Shown in pieces: positions 5,933 through 8,015 of a DNA stretch of 8,015 bases. The notes under the pieces were generated by a model. That model worked only from the letters and a program-made list of their open reading frames with translations. It was not told where the DNA came from and made no database searches. Numbering within the stretch: the first letter of the stretch is position 1; each line of letters begins with the position of its first letter. The translations under genes were made by a program, and so were the position numbers. This DNA is from Microthrixaceae bacterium (GTDB taxonomy: Bacteria > Actinomycetota > Acidimicrobiia > Acidimicrobiales > Acidimicrobilacustridaceae): contig JAHFUU010000094.1 of assembly GCA_023264915.1 (NCBI GenBank), forward strand, positions 1 to 8,015. Reading direction: 5' to 3'.

Positions 5933-6775
5933 ATGAAGGTGATCACGCTCGGTACTGGAAGCCCACTGCCCACACCTGACCGAGCTGGGCCGGCCACTCT
6001 GGTTCGCGCGCTAGGCCGAGACCTGCTGTTCGATTGCGGTCGCGGAGCTCTCATGCGGGCCGCGGCCGTGGCGAGCGGCGCTGTCAACTTCGACTGCGTC
6101 TTCCTGACCCATCTCCACAGCGACCACATCACGGACCTGAACGATCTGGTGACGACACGATGGGTCATGTCGGCCGCCGAGAACCCCCTCAAGGTGATCG
6201 GGCCCCACGGCACCCAGGACCTCGTAGCACGAACCCTCACGATGCTCGAGCCGGACATCGCGTACCGCCTGGCCCACCACAGGACCCTCACCTGGCCACC
6301 AAGATGTGAGGTCACCGAGATCGACGTCGGTGACGAACCGACCGTGGTGACCGATGGGGCGGTGCGGGTGCTCGCGGCTGCGACCGATCATGCACCGGTA
6401 CGGCCCTCGATCGGGTACCGGGTCGAGGCTGACGGATCGTCGGTTGTCATCGCGGGAGACACGATCCCCTGCTCGGGTCTGGACAGCTTGTGCGCGCATG
6501 CAGATGCCTATGTCCAGACCGTCATCAACACGTCGATGGTGAAGATGATCCCTGCGGCCCGCCTTCAGGACATCCTCGACTACCACTCCTCGGTCCAAGA
6601 CGCGGCCGTCACAGCCCAAAGGGCGGGTGTCGCCATCCTCGTCATGACCCATCCGGTCCCGCCCCCCATCCCCGGAACCGAGCAGGACTGGATCGACGAG
6701 GCTGCGGCCATCTACGAGGGCGAGATCCACCTTGCCGAAGATCTGTTGACGATCGAGGTGCCGCACGCGACGTGA
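5933..6775 (+). CDS. MBL-fold metallo-hydrolase, RNase Z-like subgroup
   Basis: A 280-residue metallo-beta-lactamase-fold protein that begins MKVITLGTGSPLP, the first strand and Gly-rich turn typical of the RNase Z/arylsulfatase branch. Numbered from the second Met, the two-metal site is visible as THLHSDH (59-65), His153 in TDHAPVRPSIGYR, Asp176 in IAGDT and His240 in MTHPVP. YHSSVQDAA with His218 sits where RNase Z has its HEAT-like motif. The flexible-arm exosite of true tRNase Z is not evident, so a hydrolase acting on small esters, lactones, thioesters or sulfates seems at least as likely as tRNA processing. An ATG six bases earlier (5927) is in frame. I prefer 5933 because the earlier ATG overlaps the likely -10 and no Shine-Dalgarno sequence exists for either. 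The palindrome directly upstream implies repression. An acyl-CoA synthetase follows on the same strand after 185 bases. Confidence 0.93.
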   Translation: MKVITLGTGSPLPTPDRAGPATLVRALGRDLLFDCGRGALMRAAAVASGAVNFDCVFLTHLHSDHITDLNDLVTTRWVMSAAENPLKVIGPHGTQDLVARTLTMLEPDIAYRLAHHRTLTWPPRCEVTEIDVGDEPTVVTDGAVRVLAAATDHAPVRPSIGYRVEADGSSVVIAGDTIPCSGLDSLCAHADAYVQTVINTSMVKMIPAARLQDILDYHSSVQDAAVTAQRAGVAILVMTHPVPPPIPGTEQDWIDEAAAIYEGEIHLAEDLLTIEVPHAT

Positions 6776-6795
6776 CGCGGTTCGCGTCCGTCACG
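6771..6795. repeat. Nested inverted repeats at the stop codon of the hydrolase gene
   Basis: CGTGACG (6771-6777) pairs with CGTCACG (6789-6795). Alternatively GACGCG (6774-6779) pairs with CGCGTC (6783-6788) around a three-base loop. The TGA stop (6773-6775) is part of both structures. No T-tract follows, so termination is possible but unproven; it could instead protect the 3' end of the message or reduce expression of the next gene. Confidence 0.45.
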
Positions 6796-6876
6796 GCACC
6801 TTCCAGGCAACCGGCGGCGCGACCGCCAGGGAGCCCGACGGTGATGGGGAGCACCCGAGCGTCAGCGAGGGAGCGT

Positions 6877-6891
6877 GGGGGCGCAGCCCCC
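6877..6891. terminator. GC hairpin before the acyl-CoA synthetase gene (possible terminator)
   Basis: GGGGGC (6877-6882), loop GCA, and GCCCCC (6886-6891) form a perfect 6-bp all-GC stem 69 bases before the next start. No run of T follows on either strand. Its shape (four to six G, C, three-base loop, G, four to six C) repeats the hairpins at 5635-5647 and 5884-5894. It may be a weak terminator of the hydrolase transcript or one end of a small genomic repeat. Confidence 0.4.
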
Positions 6892-6960
6892 GAGGCAACT
6901 ACCATCTGGCGGATCTAGCACCCGCGATCAACTTCAGGATCCTGGCCACTTCGAGCTGAC

Positions 6961-8015
6961 ATGGCGATGACATTCGACGAGGCAGTCGCCGAGGTGACGG
7001 GACCCGGCAAGCGCTTCGAGCTGACCACGGCCATCATCGACGGGCGCGAGCTACCGGTTTTCGCCAACATCCCGGGATCCCTCCGCGAGCTGTTCGAGAC
7101 GTCCCGCACCCGCGAAGGCACCTTCTTGGTGTTCGAGGACGAGCGCTGGTCCTTCTCGCAGGTGATGAGTAGAGCAGACGCCATCGGTGCCGCCCTCGTG
7201 GAGCACTTCGGGGTCAAGCGGGGAGACCGCGTGGCGATCGCGATGCGCAACTTCCCGGAATGGATCATGTCCTTCGCTGCGGTCACCTCGATCGGCGCCA
7301 TCGCAGTCTGCATGAACGCCTGGTGGACGACCGACGAGCTCGCATATGGGCTCGATGACTCCGGGGCCAAGGTCCTGATCGCCGACAGGGAGCGGATCGA
7401 ACGAGTGGTGCCACTTCTTCCCGACGGCCGACACCTGGAATCGGTTCTGGCAGTCCGCGCCATCGGTGAGCTACCCGCAGGGGTGCTCCACCTGGACGAG
7501 GTCTTGGACGAGGGTGCGGCCCTCCCCGATCTCGAGGTCGGCCTCGACGACGACGCGACGATCCTTTACACCTCGGGAACGACGGGACATCCCAAAGGAG
7601 CGGTCTCCACGCACCGGGCGATCATCAGCGCGCTGTATGCCTTCGGGTGCCGAGCGGCAGTCAACAGATTGACGGCCCCGCCTTCGACCGGCCCCCAACA
7701 CACCACCTACCCGACAGCCTTCATCCTTGTCGTGCCGCTGTTCCATGTCACGGGTTGCGTACCGGTGATGCTGAGCGCGTTCTCTTCGGGCGCCAAGCTG
7801 GTGATGATGTACAAGTGGGACCCCGAGCGGGCGCTGGAGCTGATCGAGCGCGAGCGCGTCACGAACTTCGTCGGCGTGCCCGCGATGTCGTGGGATCTGT
7901 TGGAATCACCATCCTTCCCCTCTCGGGACACCTCCAGCCTCGTAGCCGTGGGTGGAGGAGGTGCACCAGCGCCTCCACAGCTGGTGAGAAGGATCGACGA
8001 CGGTTTCAGCGCGGG
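6961..8015 (+). CDS. Acyl-CoA synthetase / AMP-binding (class I adenylate-forming) enzyme, partial
   Basis: The frame opens at ATG 6961 and stays open to the right edge: 351 codons of an enzyme that is normally about 500-560 residues, so the C-terminal lid domain is missing. These enzymes activate a carboxylic acid with ATP to an acyl-adenylate and then transfer it to coenzyme A. The ATP-binding loop YTSGTTGHPKGAV is at residues 203-215. Other family landmarks are FVGVPAMSWDLLESP (about 303-317), the VPLFHVTG segment (258-265) and VAVGGGGAP (328-336), close to the adenine-binding motif. FEDERWSFSQV and YGLDDSGAKVLIAD resemble fatty-acyl and related acyl-CoA ligases of actinobacteria (FadD-like), but the substrate cannot be named. 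The nearest in-frame upstream stop is at 6916-6918; ATG 6967 is an alternative start, and no strong Shine-Dalgarno precedes either. It is co-directional with the MBL-fold hydrolase. Confidence 0.96.
   Translation, partial: MAMTFDEAVAEVTGPGKRFELTTAIIDGRELPVFANIPGSLRELFETSRTREGTFLVFEDERWSFSQVMSRADAIGAALVEHFGVKRGDRVAIAMRNFPEWIMSFAAVTSIGAIAVCMNAWWTTDELAYGLDDSGAKVLIADRERIERVVPLLPDGRHLESVLAVRAIGELPAGVLHLDEVLDEGAALPDLEVGLDDDATILYTSGTTGHPKGAVSTHRAIISALYAFGCRAAVNRLTAPPSTGPQHTTYPTAFILVVPLFHVTGCVPVMLSAFSSGAKLVMMYKWDPERALELIERERVTNFVGVPAMSWDLLESPSFPSRDTSSLVAVGGGGAPAPPQLVRRIDDGFSA

Noticed and set aside
6011..6766. A 251-codon minus-strand frame opposite the MBL-fold hydrolase
   Set aside because: It is the antisense shadow of a gene with clear catalytic motifs; its Asp/Arg/Gly-rich composition is typical of such shadows.
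6915..7931. Several minus-strand frames opposite the acyl-CoA synthetase
   Set aside because: The plus frame carries the full ATP-binding motif and is open from 6961 to the edge; the opposite frames are shadows.

Overview
The window reads as a chromosomal segment of a high-GC bacterium, most likely an actinomycete-type organism (Actinomycetota). The grounds are G/C-ending codons, several reading frames left open by chance, a SigE-like small sigma factor, a proline-rich membrane-anchored metalloprotease of a type common in that phylum, and a probable leaderless promoter. The lineage is an inference; no rRNA or other phylogenetic marker is present. There is no phage, transposase, CRISPR array or convincing tRNA.

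Layout. The left part (1-2918) lies on the minus strand. An MBOAT O-acyltransferase gene (1266-2918) is followed, after a 453-base gap, by a small sigma-70 family factor (327-812). The sigma gene overlaps a membrane-protein gene (start at 343, running off the left edge) that has a strong ribosome binding site inside the sigma gene. This looks like a sigma factor with a co-translated membrane partner. A 478-base gap (2919-3396) separates the divergent MBOAT gene from a plus-strand gene for a membrane-anchored zinc metalloprotease (3397-5052). That gene converges on a small cupin gene on the minus strand (5077-5469), with only 24 bases between the two stops.

The stretch 5470-5932 holds no gene but is structured. 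Two diverged direct repeats (5544-5647 and 5695-5895) share both ends, and the second carries about 96 extra bases with two perfect hairpins. Immediately after comes a near-perfect palindrome (two 11-bp arms around one base, 5903-5925) lying between and over promoter-like -35 and -10 boxes, directly before the start codon of an RNase Z-like metallo-beta-lactamase-fold hydrolase (5933-6775). After a short hairpin-rich gap, a class I acyl-CoA synthetase (AMP-binding enzyme) starts at 6961 and runs off the right edge.

How the genes may work together. The hydrolase and acyl-CoA synthetase are co-directional, 185 bases apart, and could form a small carboxylic-acid or acyl-ester catabolic unit under a repressor that binds the palindrome; no repressor gene is visible. 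The sigma factor and membrane protein form a probable regulatory pair. The MBOAT, protease and cupin genes show no clear functional link to one another. I see no strong sign of a wholly new multi-gene system. The best leads are the operator/leaderless promoter, the structured repeat pair, the sigma/membrane-partner pair and the uncharacterised protease.
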